A stretch of DNA of 64,000 bases, taken from NCBI RefSeq assembly GCF_032854445.1, contig NC_088305.1:12405606-12469605 (forward strand), read 5' to 3'. This document shows positions 12,901 to 20,426 of the stretch, one piece after another. This stretch comes from Liolophura sinensis. Taxonomy: Eukaryota; Mollusca; Polyplacophora; Chitonida; Chitonidae. Under the pieces are notes generated by a model. The model did not search any database. It was not told the DNA's origin and worked only from the letters and a program-made list of their open reading frames with translations. A program made the position numbers and the translations under genes. Each line of letters opens with the position of its first letter. Positions within the stretch are counted from its first letter, which is position 1.

Positions 12901-14669
12901 TGTTTTCTAAACATATTAGGCAATTGTTTACAAACCATATTTTCTAGAAATGTGACTGTTTAAAAAAAAGTATAAATTTTTAAATTTTAACTGATGTTTG
13001 TTTACTACAGTGTAGCTGGTTTTGGGAATTTATCCTGTCTAATTTTGTTTTCTGGTTTTGGATATTCTCATGTTGAAATCCACAGCTGTTTCCTGGTTCT
13101 AACATATGACAAAATTAGAATCTGGTTTTAAGTCTCTTTCATTTATTCTTTTGGTGAGGATAGGGTGGTTTGGGGTTGGGGTATCATATTTTGCTGAAAA
13201 GCATTCCCTTGCTGAAGCTCTTCAATGTCTGTAGGTAATACTGCACAGTCTTCAGTAGATATCTGTAAATTCACCTATCAATTCATGTTAGCATCTATTG
13301 GCACATGCGGGCTAACTAACGTGACAAAAAGGCAGTGTGTATTAAACTTTTGTGCACACAAACAAATCACTGGTGTTATTGAGGATTACCAGAACTGTCT
13401 TCTCATTGGCTAATGGGCCATGCACAGATCTAATACACGTAAGTCACTCTCACGCTTCAGATGGCCGCCACTTTTTAAACAGAAACGTTGAAAGATCACG
13501 TAATATACGAGAGCTGGGTGCTAATTTTTACTCTGTATTTTATAACCTAGCCGTGACTTCATTAAATATCTGTGTCATTATAATTTCCCATTGGAAATCG
13601 CTTCCCCATTCACAATATATGGTAAAAACAGTGGAGAAACTGAAGATGCCAAGAAGAAAGTGTTACCTCAAAATATTGCTGATTTATTAGCCGTGAAAAT
13701 CCAGCTACAACCTCAAACGTCTAATGCCACCGTTCCCAGCTGGGTGCTAATTTGACAACAGCTGTTCTGTTGTGGGGAGTGTAGGCCTAGTGGTATGCAT
13801 CCTCAAATGTGAATGTGGGTTATATTGTGTATGTTGTTGTTGTTTCAGGCGACAGAGGAGATGGAAGAGATGGAGAGCCTCCGGGCGTACAATCTCAAAC
13901 TGGTGGCCAATATTTTGCCCCTCAGTGTGGCCACCTACTTCCTCAAGAACCAAGTCAATAAACAAAACGTATGTACATGTACATATGACTGAACTGTTTG
14001 CACCCGATATTTCAGAGAGCACAAATATACAGTAGTTGTATGGTCACATGGATGCAGTCTAACAGTTAATAAAAACTAAAACATGCCTAATGCTGCATCT
14101 GATCATAAAATTGCCCCAGAAGAGTGCATGCTTATTGGGCAAATAATGAATATGAGATACGATTTTTTGAGCTGAAATGTGGGTTTTTTTCCAGTAGGAT
14201 ACCTTCCAAACAAACATTAAATACCTTAATATGATCACCAGGCTACATGTAGATGCCTCAGACAAAATGGACAGAAATTTGGAGTGGGTGTGTGGATGGG
14301 TGAGTGGTCTGTCAGAGTATAGAACAAAGTTGCACCAGATACTTGTGAGTGTTTATTTATGTGATTGGTGTTTTACGCCATACTCTAGAATATTCACTTA
14401 TACGATGTCAGCCAACATTATGGCGGTAGAAAACTGGGCAGAGCCTAGGGGAAACCCACAAACATAAATACATGTAGGTTGCTGGCAGACCTTCCCATAC
14501 ACGTCCAGAGAGGAGCTGGACTTGAACTCACAGCGACTGGTGAGAGACTCATGGGTCATTGCGCCTATCTGGCACACTAGCCACCTCTGCCACGCAGGTG
14601 TTTGGAAGGTAGGATAATATCCTACTGGGAAAATGTCAACTTTAGTACCAGATGTAATATCTCATGACA

Positions 14670-14717
<48 letters not shown>

Positions 14718-17700
14718 GTGTATATATATATATATATTTGAATCTATAAGGATGCTCTTTTGTGGTTGAATTTTGAGGTCATTTTGGGTAATTGTATATC
14801 ACCACCCCATCATGTGAATGTGGCATTGTCATGTTTGTTATCCAATTAGTGGCCCAGCATTCTTCATTTGAGACTAAATCCGGCAGCATCATTAGGACAT
14901 GTGTGGACAATTGTAGTCCATTTCTAATCCTACTCTTCTAGATTCTGTGTTTGTAAGATCTGTACCACAGAGACTGTGAGAACACGGGGATCATGTTTGC
15001 GTCCATCACTAAACCTGTACTTGTACATTCTGTGTTTGTAGAATCTGTACCACAAGGACTGTGAGAACACGGGGATCATGTTTGGGTCCATCACTAAACC
15101 TGTACTTGTACATTCTGTGTTTGTAGAATCTGTACCACAAGGACTGTGAGAACACGGGGATCATGTTTGCGTCCATCACTAATCTTGTACTTGTACATTC
15201 TGTGTTTGTAGAATCTGTACCACAAGGACTGTGAGAACACGGGGATCATGTTTGGGTCCATCACTAATCCTGTACTTGTACATTCTGTGTTTGTAGAATC
15301 TGTACCACAAGGACTGTGAGAACACGGGGATCATGTTTGGGTCCATCACTAATCCTGTACTTGTACATTCTGTGTTTGTAGAATCTGTACCACAAGGACT
15401 GTGAGAACACGGGGATCATGTTTGGGTCCATCACTAATCCTGTGCTTGTACATTTTGTGTTTGTAGAATCTGTACCACAAGGACTGTGAGAACATGGGGA
15501 TCATGTTTGGGTCCATCACTAATCCTGTGCTTGTACATTCTGTGTTTGTAGAATCTGTACCACAAGGACTGTGAGAACACGGGGATCATGTTTGGGTCCA
15601 TCACTAAACCTGTGCTTGTACATTCTGTGTTTGTAGAATCTGTACCACAAGGACTGTGAGAACACGGGGATCATGTTTGCGTCCATCACTAATCCTGTGC
15701 TTGTACATTCTGTGTTTGTAGAATCTGTACCACAAGGACTGTGAGAACACGGGGATCATGTTTGCGTCCATCACTAATCCTGTCCTTGTACATTCTGTGT
15801 TTGTAGAATCTGTACCACAAGGACTGTGAGAACACGGGGATCATGTTTGGGTCCATCACTAAACCTGTGCTTGTACATTCTGTGTTTGTAGAATCTGTAC
15901 CACAAGGACTGTGAGAACAAGGGGATCATGTTTGCATGCATCACTAATCCTGTACTTGTACATTCTGTGTTTGTAGAATCTGTACCACAGGGACTGTGAG
16001 AACACGGGGATCATGTTTGCATCCATCACTAATCTTGTACTTGTACATTCTGTGTTTGTAGAATCTTTACCACAAGGACTGTGAGAACACGGGGATCATG
16101 TTTGCCTCCATCACTAACTTCTCCGAGTTTTACATGGAACTGGAGGGTAATAACGAGGGTGTAGAATGTCTCCGGCTTCTTAATGAGATTATTGCAGATT
16201 TTGACGAGGTAAGTAGAAACATACATGTATAAAATCATTTGAGGTCCTTTAAGATCGTTGTCTTCATATGACGTAAAAATTTTTACGATGTAAAAAGTAC
16301 GATGTTAAACCCCAAGCACTCACTCACTCCTTTTTGATCGAGTAAGCATGAATCTGATATTAACTGGACAGGAATAAATTGGGCTATTCTTCGTAAAATT
16401 TAAAAAAAAAAAAAAAAAAAATTATTTTATTAGTCAATATGGATGAAAAATTCACCAGTTCATTCTCTTTAAACTTTTATTTATCAAGACATGCATGTTG
16501 TCATTGCAGATCTTGGAACAGGAGAAATACAAGTGCATTGAGAAGATCAAGACAATTGGTTACACCTACATGGCTGCCTCGGGACTGTCTCCCGAGACAA
16601 ACTTCCCTGATCAGAGTCACGTGGTCACGCTGGCCGAGTATGCCTTTGCCATCAGAGCACAGCTGCAATACGTTAATGAGCATTCCTTCAATAACTTTAA
16701 AATGAGAGTAGGTTAGTATACAGTGTACAATAATACCAGTTTGTATTTCCCTGAAGTTTCAGTCCCTTCATTCCTCCGTTATTGGGAGGTTACACTTAAC
16801 ACATATAAGCAAATTACAGAGCTCATAACGCAGGTTTATATTTGGTCTTACATGAAGTTTGTTACTTCATGACTTGCCGTCTACCAAATGTGGTTTCCTC
16901 TCCAGTCGTAAGTGGGAATGTATGTCAGCAACCTGCTGATGGTCGTGGGTTTCCGCCGGGCTCTGCCTGGTTTCCTCCCACCATAATGCTGGCCGTGGTC
17001 GTATAAGTGAATATTCTTGAGTACAGCATAAAACACCAATCAAATAAATATATAAATCATAACGCAGTTTTATATTTGGTCTTACATGAAGTTTGTTACT
17101 TCATGACTTGCCTTCTGCCAAATGTGGCATACACCTTAAACTCATTTCTATAAAGGAAAGTGATCGCTGTGAGTTCATGCTGATTTTTTCTTTTTTTGCT
17201 CTTCCTGTTTCCTCCCACCATAATGCCCATTGCTGTTGCATAAGTGAAATATTCTTGTCGAGCATGGCATAAAACACCAATCAAATAAATAAATGAATCA
17301 CTCTGTAAAAGAAAACTCTGCATGTCTCATGTGGCAAAGGTTGTCACTTGCTAAAAGCAAGCTATTTAATATTCAGATTGCCTCAGTTTCCTCCTCCTAA
17401 GTATAACTGGCCGCCATCGTGTGTGTGCAAAGAATTCATGAAAATGGCAATAAATACCAGTGAAAAAAATTATTAAAACATTGAAGTTGAAAGTAATCCC
17501 TTCAAAATTTTGTGTGGACTACCACTATATCTACAGAAGCACCCTGCAAGAGTTATAAAATTTGTTTACTGGTTTTCACTGCTATAGATTGGAAGCTTAT
17601 TGAAAACTTGTCACATAAGCTTTGAAATCTACAGAGTTATTCCCCTTTGTACAAAACATTGGTGTTTCATGTCGACACACTATTTAGAGAATCGCTGTAC

Positions 17701-19145
17701 CTGACAGTTTGAAAATCCTGTGTATTTTAATTTTTAACATGATTAACTCCAAGCCTGAAGGCATTGTCTGTTATTGTAGGTCTATCATGGGGCTCGAAAG
17801 CTTGCTTCTATTGACCGGTGGCAATACATGTACAAATGTATACGTTGGAGCCATCCTTTGTTTTGTTTCCAACAGTAAACTGGAGGCGAAGTTTTGATGC
17901 TCTGTCCACAGAGTATTGTTAAATTCCTCCTCTCATTGCTGAACTTTCTTTGTCATGATAACAGGTATGAATGTTGGCCCTGTGGTGGCAGGAGTCATTG
18001 GTGCTAAGAAGCCTCACTATGACATCTGGGGGAACTCTGTTAACGTGGCTAGTCGCATGGACAGTACTGGGGTTTCTGATCACATACAGGTGAACTTACC
18101 ATTTTTACCAAGGTTTTTTCTTCTTTTTGTAAATCCAGAAGATCCACTGATAAGTTTAGCGTAATGCATAAGTAGTGTAGCTCCAAAAAAAGCAGATTCA
18201 TTTTAACTCAGTATTTCAGCATTTTATTTTATCATCATCAGGAGTGACGGTGGTGAGATAAAATGTCGACCATAATCTAACAATTAACACAGATGTACCT
18301 GGCACATTGAAAGCAAGCAATTAAAAAACTTTTCTAACCGCCATTTTTGATATGAGTCGGAAAAAAAATAAACTTGTGGAACGTTTGGTTTATAACCAAG
18401 AATATTACACTGTTACATGTAAAATGGCTATTGACAACTTGTTTATGAGCCTTAAGATTTACTTTCTGGTCAAAGTGTCACATGGTGGTGTTGAGGTGTC
18501 ACATGGTGGTGTCAGCATGGTTTTCCAGTGAAGCAACATTTATAATCTAAAAATATAGGTTTTTATTAGATTTTCAAATACATGCAGCTTCTGGTCGTAC
18601 TACAGGTATAAAAGGGCGATAGGTATTTCAGGGGTCTCGTGATCGAGAGTTTATGCAGATTTAGCAGAGACAGGGTGGGGGCGCTCGCAAACCACCACGG
18701 CTGAAGATATGATTTTATGGTATGTGTTGAGGCAACAGACAGATGTATATTCTGTCTAGCAGCTACCGTAAAACCAGGCTTTTACCTGTATTAGTTTACG
18801 AGAGCCCCCACCTTGTGTCATCCATTTCTGTGTGAATTCGAGACCTCTGAAATGCCAATTGGTCTAGCTTATTAGAAGCACACATCATAGGATATTGACG
18901 CACGTACATGTATTTGTCAGACTGAAATACGTGTAGGACATTGCATAATCTTATAACACTCCCAACACAATCCCTCTGTTGTCTCTACCCCACAGGTCAC
19001 ACCTGAGGTGTACAACCTCCTTTCTCCGCTGGGGTACATCCTGGAATGCCGGGGCATAATACGAGTAAAGGGGAAGGGCGAGATGCTGACCTACTTCCTG
19101 AAGGCACGTCCAGGACAGAAAGACATTGGACCTACCATATTGTAG
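831..19145 (+). CDS. ADCY5/6: Membrane adenylyl cyclase, ADCY5/6 class, 3' half (14 exons)
   Basis: Makes cAMP from ATP at the plasma membrane under G-protein control. Fourteen exons (831-975, 2081-2223, 4954-5107, 5490-5587, 6418-6502, 8035-8151, 8762-8917, 10512-10687, 12364-12505, 13849-13968, 16062-16208, 16510-16711, 17965-18089, 18996-19145) join in phase and encode 652 residues up to TAG. In order they encode the end of C1a ([18 protein letters not shown]), C1b with [15 protein letters not shown] (typical of ADCY5/6), six membrane helices, the [15 protein letters not shown] linker and the complete C2 domain. The C2 nucleotide-site residues are present: Lys of IKTIG, Asp of YDIWG, and Asn and Arg of NVASR. 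The metal-binding aspartates belong to C1a, upstream of the window. Full ADCY5/6 proteins are about 1,170-1,260 residues, so roughly the N-terminal half is missing from view. The class is inferred from motifs; ADCY2/4/7 and ADCY8 fit C1b less well. Confidence 0.95.
1115..1363 (+). mobile_element. tRNA-derived SINE, family A
   Basis: Degraded tRNA-like head (GTTAGAGTGCC, box B GAGTTCAAGTCC), body CAGCTTGAG.. CTCGGTTTCCTCC, tail GTGAAATATTCTCGCGTAAAAC then AATAAATAAG. AAGGTGT occurs on both sides and is a probable target-site duplication. Confidence 0.8.
2081..2223 (+). CDS. ADCY5/6: Adenylyl cyclase exon 2: C1b linker
   Basis: Acceptor GATTTTCAG, donor AA/GTAAGA, length 143 bases, phase 0 in and 2 out. 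It encodes a Ser/Gly/Met-rich stretch ([17 protein letters not shown]), the variable regulatory part of C1b. The split Lys codon joins exon 3. Confidence 0.88.
2262..2407 (+). mobile_element. SINE family A, 5'-truncated
   Basis: Contains only the body (CAGCAGCCTGCAGATGGTCG) and tail (GTGAAATATTCTTGAATT, AATAAATAAATA). The tRNA head is missing. It lies just after the exon 2 donor. Confidence 0.7.
2800..2935. repeat. 13-bp satellite, left part
   Basis: TACAGTATACATG-like words mixed with TACACATATACAA variants; the same array as 3169-4375, separated from it by a SINE inserted at 2936. Confidence 0.75.
2936..3156 (+). mobile_element. SINE family A inserted into the 13-bp satellite
   Basis: Starts GGTGGGCCCTCCTTGGCTCG, box B GAGTTCAAGTCC, tail GAAATATTCTTGAGTACGGC and AATAAATAAAG. 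It is flanked by the 12-bp duplication ATACAATATACA (2924-2935 and 3157-3168), which is satellite sequence, so the insertion is younger than the array. Confidence 0.88.
3169..4375. repeat. 13-bp near-palindromic satellite, about 1.2 kb
   Basis: About 90 tandem copies of a 13-bp unit, mainly CAGTATACATGTA alternating with CAGTATGCATGCA and CAGTGTACATGTA, in longer blocks that recur (for example 3565-3640, 4170-4240 and 4250-4320). No copy contains a stop codon in any frame, so all six frames stay open for 390-480 codons; this is an artefact of the repeat, not coding. Confidence 0.95.
4488..4660 (-). repeat. Dispersed repeat E, copy 2 (inverted)
   Basis: Reverse complement of the 20690-20910 repeat: GGTGTTTATTCAAGCATATCC, CCAATCAATGTAG, GTCTCCAAAATCAA, AGTTGCTCTTTGAAATGC and GAGGAATTA. 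Confidence 0.6.
4738..4880 (+). mobile_element. SINE family A, 5'-truncated
   Basis: Body from GGCAGCAACCTGCAGATGG through CTTTCCTCCCAGCATAATGC, tail TGAAATTTTCTTGAGTACGG and CCAATCAAATAAATAA. It ends about 75 bases before exon 3. Confidence 0.75.
4954..5107 (+). CDS. ADCY5/6: Adenylyl cyclase exon 3: C1b core
   Basis: Acceptor GTGTATTTCAG, donor AAG/GTTTGT. It encodes NPEDEV-like PEDEVNEYL followed by [18 protein letters not shown] and LRKPDLEEK, the most diagnostic ADCY5/6 block in the window. The preceding intron holds the 13-bp satellite. Confidence 0.95.
5490..5587 (+). CDS. ADCY5/6: Adenylyl cyclase exon 4: membrane helix 7
   Basis: Acceptor TTGTTTCAG; donor CATA/GTAAGT splits a Tyr codon (phase 2). 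After [10 protein letters not shown] the segment [19 protein letters not shown] is a hydrophobic helix, the first of the second six-helix block. Confidence 0.92.
5620..5862 (+). mobile_element. tRNA-derived SINE, separate family
   Basis: Head GCTTCGGTGGCCTAATGG with a good box A and a perfect box B (GGTTCAAATCC), then an unrelated body and a tail TCGTCGTCTAATGATTGAAA ... GTAAAACCTCAAGCATACATA. The acceptor stem does not pair, so this is not a functional tRNA gene. Confidence 0.75.
5919..6048 (+). mobile_element. SINE family A, 5'-truncated
   Basis: GTCAGCAACCTGTGAATGG, TTCCTCTCATCATAATGCTGG and a tail AAAACACCAAATAAATAAATA. Confidence 0.65.
6418..6502 (+). CDS. ADCY5/6: Adenylyl cyclase exon 5: membrane helix 8
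   Basis: Acceptor ATTTTCCAG, donor GCT/GTAAGT. It completes the Tyr codon and then reads [10 protein letters not shown] and a 17-residue hydrophobic helix ending [10 protein letters not shown] 19-bp tandem repeat starts about 25 bases after the donor. Confidence 0.92.
6527..6668. repeat. 19-bp tandem repeat after exon 5
   Basis: About seven copies of CCAGAGTAACATTAACTGA with small changes, beginning about 25 bases after the exon 5 donor. Confidence 0.85.
6716..6975 (+). mobile_element. SINE family A
   Basis: Degraded head, GAGTTTCAAGTCCAGCTTATG at the box B position, CAGCAACTTGCAGATGGTC, tail GTGAAATATACGGCATAAAAC and AATAAATAAATAA. Confidence 0.72.
7230..7488 (+). mobile_element. SINE family A, diverged
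   Basis: Head GTTCCGTGGCCTAGTAATTAG, box B GAGTTCAAGTCC, tail TGAGTTCGGTATGAAAAAC, ATCAAATAAATAG. More diverged than most copies. Confidence 0.65.
8035..8151 (+). CDS. ADCY5/6: Adenylyl cyclase exon 6: membrane helix 9
   Basis: Acceptor CCTTTCTAG, donor ATG/GTAAGA, 39 codons, phase 0 at both ends. A basic amphipathic stretch ([16 protein letters not shown]) precedes a hydrophobic helix ([15 protein letters not shown]). Confidence 0.9.
8762..8917 (+). CDS. ADCY5/6: Adenylyl cyclase exon 7: large extracellular loop
   Basis: Acceptor AATTTCCAG, donor GAG/GTGAGC, 52 codons, phase 0. It is cysteine-containing and hydrophilic, with N-glycosylation sequons NLT and NIS, as expected for the loop between helices 9 and 10 (TM3-TM4 of the second block). 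An upstream CAG at 8728-8730 would read into a stop, so 8762 is the start. Confidence 0.9.
8982..9255 (+). mobile_element. SINE family A, full length
   Basis: GGCCTCTGTGGCTAAGTTGG head, box B GAGTTCAAGTCC, full body and tail. The flanking duplication CTTTGAGGAAAA / CTTTAAGGAAAA (8970-8981, 9256-9267) fixes both ends. Confidence 0.88.
9436..9640. mobile_element. MITE D, copy 1 (TA-flanked)
   Basis: A 205-bp non-coding element whose ends are inverted: CTGTATTTCACCTTAAGTTT at the left, AAACTTAAGGTGAAATGCAG at the right, directly flanked by TA on each side. TIR plus TA target site suggests a Tc1/mariner-type MITE. A second copy is at 26305-26520. Confidence 0.75.
9765..10511 (+). repeat. 46-bp array seeded by the exon 8 acceptor
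   Basis: About 16 copies of a 46-bp unit containing GTGTTTCTGAATTTCGC, CATTCTGCGTACC and ATTACATAGTGACAT. The unit matches the last bases of the intron and the first 17 bases of exon 8 (GTGTTGCAG/TATTTC, ACGTTCTGCGT). Most copies have CAG changed to CTG; copies near 9775, 10050 and 10370 keep CAG at the junction. Confidence 0.9.
10512..10687 (+). CDS. ADCY5/6: Adenylyl cyclase exon 8: membrane helices 10 and 11
   Basis: Acceptor TTGTGTTGCAG; donor GTGGG/GTGAGTA, phase 2 out. It encodes [18 protein letters not shown] (helix 10), [20 protein letters not shown] (helix 11) and [12 protein letters not shown]. Both edges are tandemly duplicated in the introns: a 46-bp array abuts the 5' edge and the 3' edge is triplicated. 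Confidence 0.95.
10644..10900 (+). repeat. 101-bp triplication of the exon 8 donor end
   Basis: Unit starts at 10644 (inside exon 8), 10745 and 10846. Each copy holds AACCTGTTTGATAAC, an LLVMAN-like codon stretch and a GGGTGAGTA-type donor (10688, about 10789 and about 10890). The first belongs to the real exon; the third is partial and the most diverged. Confidence 0.92.
11380..11560 (+). mobile_element. SINE family A, fragment
   Basis: GAGTTCCAATCCAGCTG, TCTGGCCATACATGGGAAG, CAGCTTGTGGATGGTC and CACCATAATGCTGG; the tail is degraded. Confidence 0.55.
11655..11735 (+). mobile_element. SINE family A, fragment
   Basis: AGGTCTGTCAGCAACGTGCG through GGTTTCCTCCCATCATAAAT; head and most of the tail are missing. 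Confidence 0.55.
11750..12355. repeat. Degenerate minisatellite before exon 9
   Basis: Repeated words GATTTGTTCACTTGTCACC, TTTTTGGCTTGTCACCTG and GATTTGTGGACTTACCA in irregular order. The array stops a few bases before the exon 9 acceptor, which continues the pattern (GTGGACTCCCACCTTG). Confidence 0.85.
12364..12505 (+). CDS. ADCY5/6: Adenylyl cyclase exon 9: helix 12 and C2 entry
   Basis: Acceptor TTGTGTTACAG, donor CAA/GTAAGC. It encodes helix 12 ([15 protein letters not shown]) and the highly conserved [18 protein letters not shown] leading into C2. A degenerate GATTTGTTCACTTGTCACC-type minisatellite fills the 600 bases before it. Confidence 0.95.
12506..13848. other. Cyclase intron 9, nothing recognised
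   Basis: AT-rich sequence without recognisable repeats, apart from a diverged SINE-like stretch near 12535-12580 (GTTCAAATCCCACTCATCC). No coding was recognised. Confidence 0.5.
13849..13968 (+). CDS. ADCY5/6: Adenylyl cyclase exon 10: coupling helix and start of C2
   Basis: Acceptor GTTGTTTCAG, donor AAC/GTATGT, 40 codons. It encodes [15 protein letters not shown], then [15 protein letters not shown], the family's NILP region at the start of C2. Confidence 0.94.
14351..14597 (-). mobile_element. SINE family A, inverted
   Basis: Reads on the minus strand: tail complement TTTATTTATGTGATTGGTG, body GCTGGCAGACCTTCCC, box B complement GGACTTGAACTC and the tRNA-like head near 14580. Confidence 0.8.
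14671..14741. repeat. (TA)n microsatellite
   Basis: A TA run of about 40 bases, a CATATGTG interruption, then further TA repeats. Confidence 0.9.
14957..16061 (+). repeat. 85-bp array of truncated exon 11 copies with acceptors
   Basis: Twelve units of exactly 85 bp begin at 15042, 15127, 15212 and so on to 15977, plus an older copy at 14957. Each unit is 56 bases of exon 11 (AATCTGTACCACAAGGACTG through ATCACTAA) followed by 29 bases of the intron end, finishing TTCTGTGTTTGTAG. The thirteenth start (16062) is the real exon. Copies differ mainly at TTTGCGTCC versus TTTGGGTCC. Confidence 0.97.
16062..16208 (+). CDS. ADCY5/6: Adenylyl cyclase exon 11: C2 core
   Basis: Acceptor TGTGTTTGTAG, donor GAG/GTAAGT, 49 codons. 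It encodes [20 protein letters not shown], then [20 protein letters not shown] and NEIIADFDE. It is the only complete copy: 13 truncated copies of its first 56 bases, each with the acceptor side, lie directly upstream. Confidence 0.96.
16240..16330 (+). mobile_element. SINE family B tail fragment
   Basis: CTTCATATGACG ... ACGATGTTAAACCCCAAGCA followed by CTCACTCACTCC; only the 3' tail of the family seen complete at 49438-49766. Confidence 0.7.
16510..16711 (+). CDS. ADCY5/6: Adenylyl cyclase exon 12: C2 nucleotide and forskolin site
   Basis: Acceptor GTCATTGCAG, donor G/GTTAGT (phase 1). It encodes [16 protein letters not shown] and INEHSFNNF-like [14 protein letters not shown]. The Lys codon of IKTIG (16549-16551) matches the adenine-contact lysine of C2. 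The next-but-three residue is Tyr (16561-16563), where mammalian forskolin-sensitive enzymes have Ser. Confidence 0.96.
16889..17057 (+). mobile_element. SINE family A, 5'-truncated
   Basis: CAGCAACCTGCTGATGGTCG, CGGGCTCTGCCTGGTTTCC, tail TATTCTTGAGTACAGC and AATAAATATATAA. The flank CATAACGCAG...TTTGTTACTTCATGACTTG occurs on both sides (16824-16880 and 17056-17112), a roughly 55-bp direct duplication. Confidence 0.75.
17155..17298 (+). mobile_element. SINE family A, internally deleted
   Basis: GTGATCGCTGTGAGTTCATG joins directly to CTTCCTGTTTCCTCCCACC; the tail is GTGAAATATTCTTGTCGAGC and AATAAATAAATG. Confidence 0.65.
17965..18089 (+). CDS. ADCY5/6: Adenylyl cyclase exon 13: C2 catalytic segment
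   Basis: Acceptor ATGATAACAG, donor CAG/GTGAAC. It encodes [19 protein letters not shown] and [17 protein letters not shown]. The Asp (18021-18023), Asn and Arg of the C2 catalytic site are all present. Confidence 0.96.
18622..18856. mobile_element. Palindromic MITE F
   Basis: About 235 bp. The left end GGTATTTCAGGGGTCTCG pairs with the right end CGAGACCTCTGAAATGCC. The homology continues inward (AGGGTGGGGGCGCTCG left, CGAGAGCCCCCACCTTG right), giving arms near 100 bases, so the element could fold as one hairpin. Non-coding. Confidence 0.7.
18996..19145 (+). CDS. ADCY5/6: Adenylyl cyclase terminal exon 14
   Basis: Acceptor CTACCCCACAG. It encodes [20 protein letters not shown] and [18 protein letters not shown], ending in KDIGPTIL and TAG. 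The short tail after YFLKARPG is as expected for this class. Confidence 0.95.
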   Translation, partial: VTPEVYNLLSPLGYILECRGIIRVKGKGEMLTYFLKARPGQKDIGPTIL

Positions 19146-19810
19146 CCCATACTTTCACCTCTGACCTTTCACCTTTCACTGACCCCTTTTATATCATCAG
19201 TCTAACATTAATCATGAACATTTGTTATGGGTTGGTGCCTATACTCATATCATCATTTACATTCACATGGGTATATATATATATATGTGATATCTATCTA
19301 TATACATATATAGTTGTTTGAAGAGAAGAAAAAGTTTGAAACGGCAGTAGAATTACAAGATTGTGAAAGAAAGAAAGTTTGGTTTTCCTTATACAGTGTA
19401 TTGGTATGACTCCACATCAAAATCACCAAGTATTTACCTACATGTACATATAAAATGCATATATATATATATATATGTTATCAGCCATTTTAATATTTAT
19501 ACATGGTAAATGTTTTGTTTGTTTTTTTGTTGTTTTTGTTTTTCATCAAAGGACATTCTAATATCCATTTATCTCGTACCATCTTTTGTGCAGGCATAGA
19601 GTTTTGATGTCATAGTTTTATGGAAGACTTATCAATACATATCAACACATTCATCTGTGACTGATGGATACAGTGTACATGTACATATACATATATGTAC
19701 AGTATTAGAGTGCTTTTGTACTGCAAACATGAATTTTTCATTGGTTGTCATGTATAACTACTATGGCAATATATACTCTTGGCCCCATAAGATTTCCATA
19801 ATAAAACGAC
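19146..19810 (+). other. Probable adenylyl cyclase 3' UTR
   Basis: AT-rich sequence with TA-dinucleotide runs (19268-19315, 19455-19477) and no reading frame that looks coding. An AATAAA at 19800-19805 is a candidate poly(A) signal. The true transcript end is not visible; other AATAAA runs downstream lie in SINE tails. Confidence 0.4.
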
Positions 19811-20200
19811 ATTAATTTTATTTTGTGTTTTACAAGAGAGCTGACTCTCCGAAGGCCTATAAATGGAATGAACATAAAACTCAAAATCCACATATTTATT
19901 TTGTCCAATTTTTATATTTTTATGATTTTTTCCTGTTGTTCAGGGCTTTCCAATCATGTACATATGTATCTTCAAAAGGAGAAAACATTGATGAGTGTCC
20001 ACATTTCCCACAAATTAGGCTTGTTTTTTATTCGTATTTTTATTGACTCCTTTGGTATTGGAAAAAGATTTATTCTTCCCATAAAACAACAATGTAAATT
20101 GATGTGGCAAGAATTCCCTCAGTATTTCCATCACTTCAAGCTGTACATCAGTTTGCATGTGTATGGTCACGTCTCTATAATTCCTACACCTCTTTATCAG

Positions 20201-20426
20201 CTAGCGCAGCGTAATGACCCAGTAGCCTCTCACCAATGCGGTCGCTCTGAGTTCAAGTCCAGCTCATGTTGGCTTCCTCTCCGGCCGTAAGTGGGAAGGT
20301 CTTCCAGCAACCTGCGGATGGTTGTGGGTTTCCCCCGGGCCGTGCCCGGTTTCCACACACCATAATGCAATATAAGTGAAATATTCTTGAGTACGGCGTA
20401 AAACAATCAAATAAATAAATAAAATT
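20201..20426 (+). mobile_element. SINE family A
   Basis: CTAGCGCAGCGTAATGACCC, box B GAGTTCAAGTCC, CAGCAACCTGCGGATGGTTG, tail GTGAAATATTCTTGAGTACG and AATAAATAAAA. TTTATCAG flanks both ends (20193-20200, 20427-20434). Confidence 0.85.

Noticed and set aside
14957-16061. Array of alternative, mutually exclusive exons
   Set aside because: Each copy holds only 56 of 147 exon bases, lacks the exon's donor and reads into a stop in the next unit; they cannot replace exon 11.
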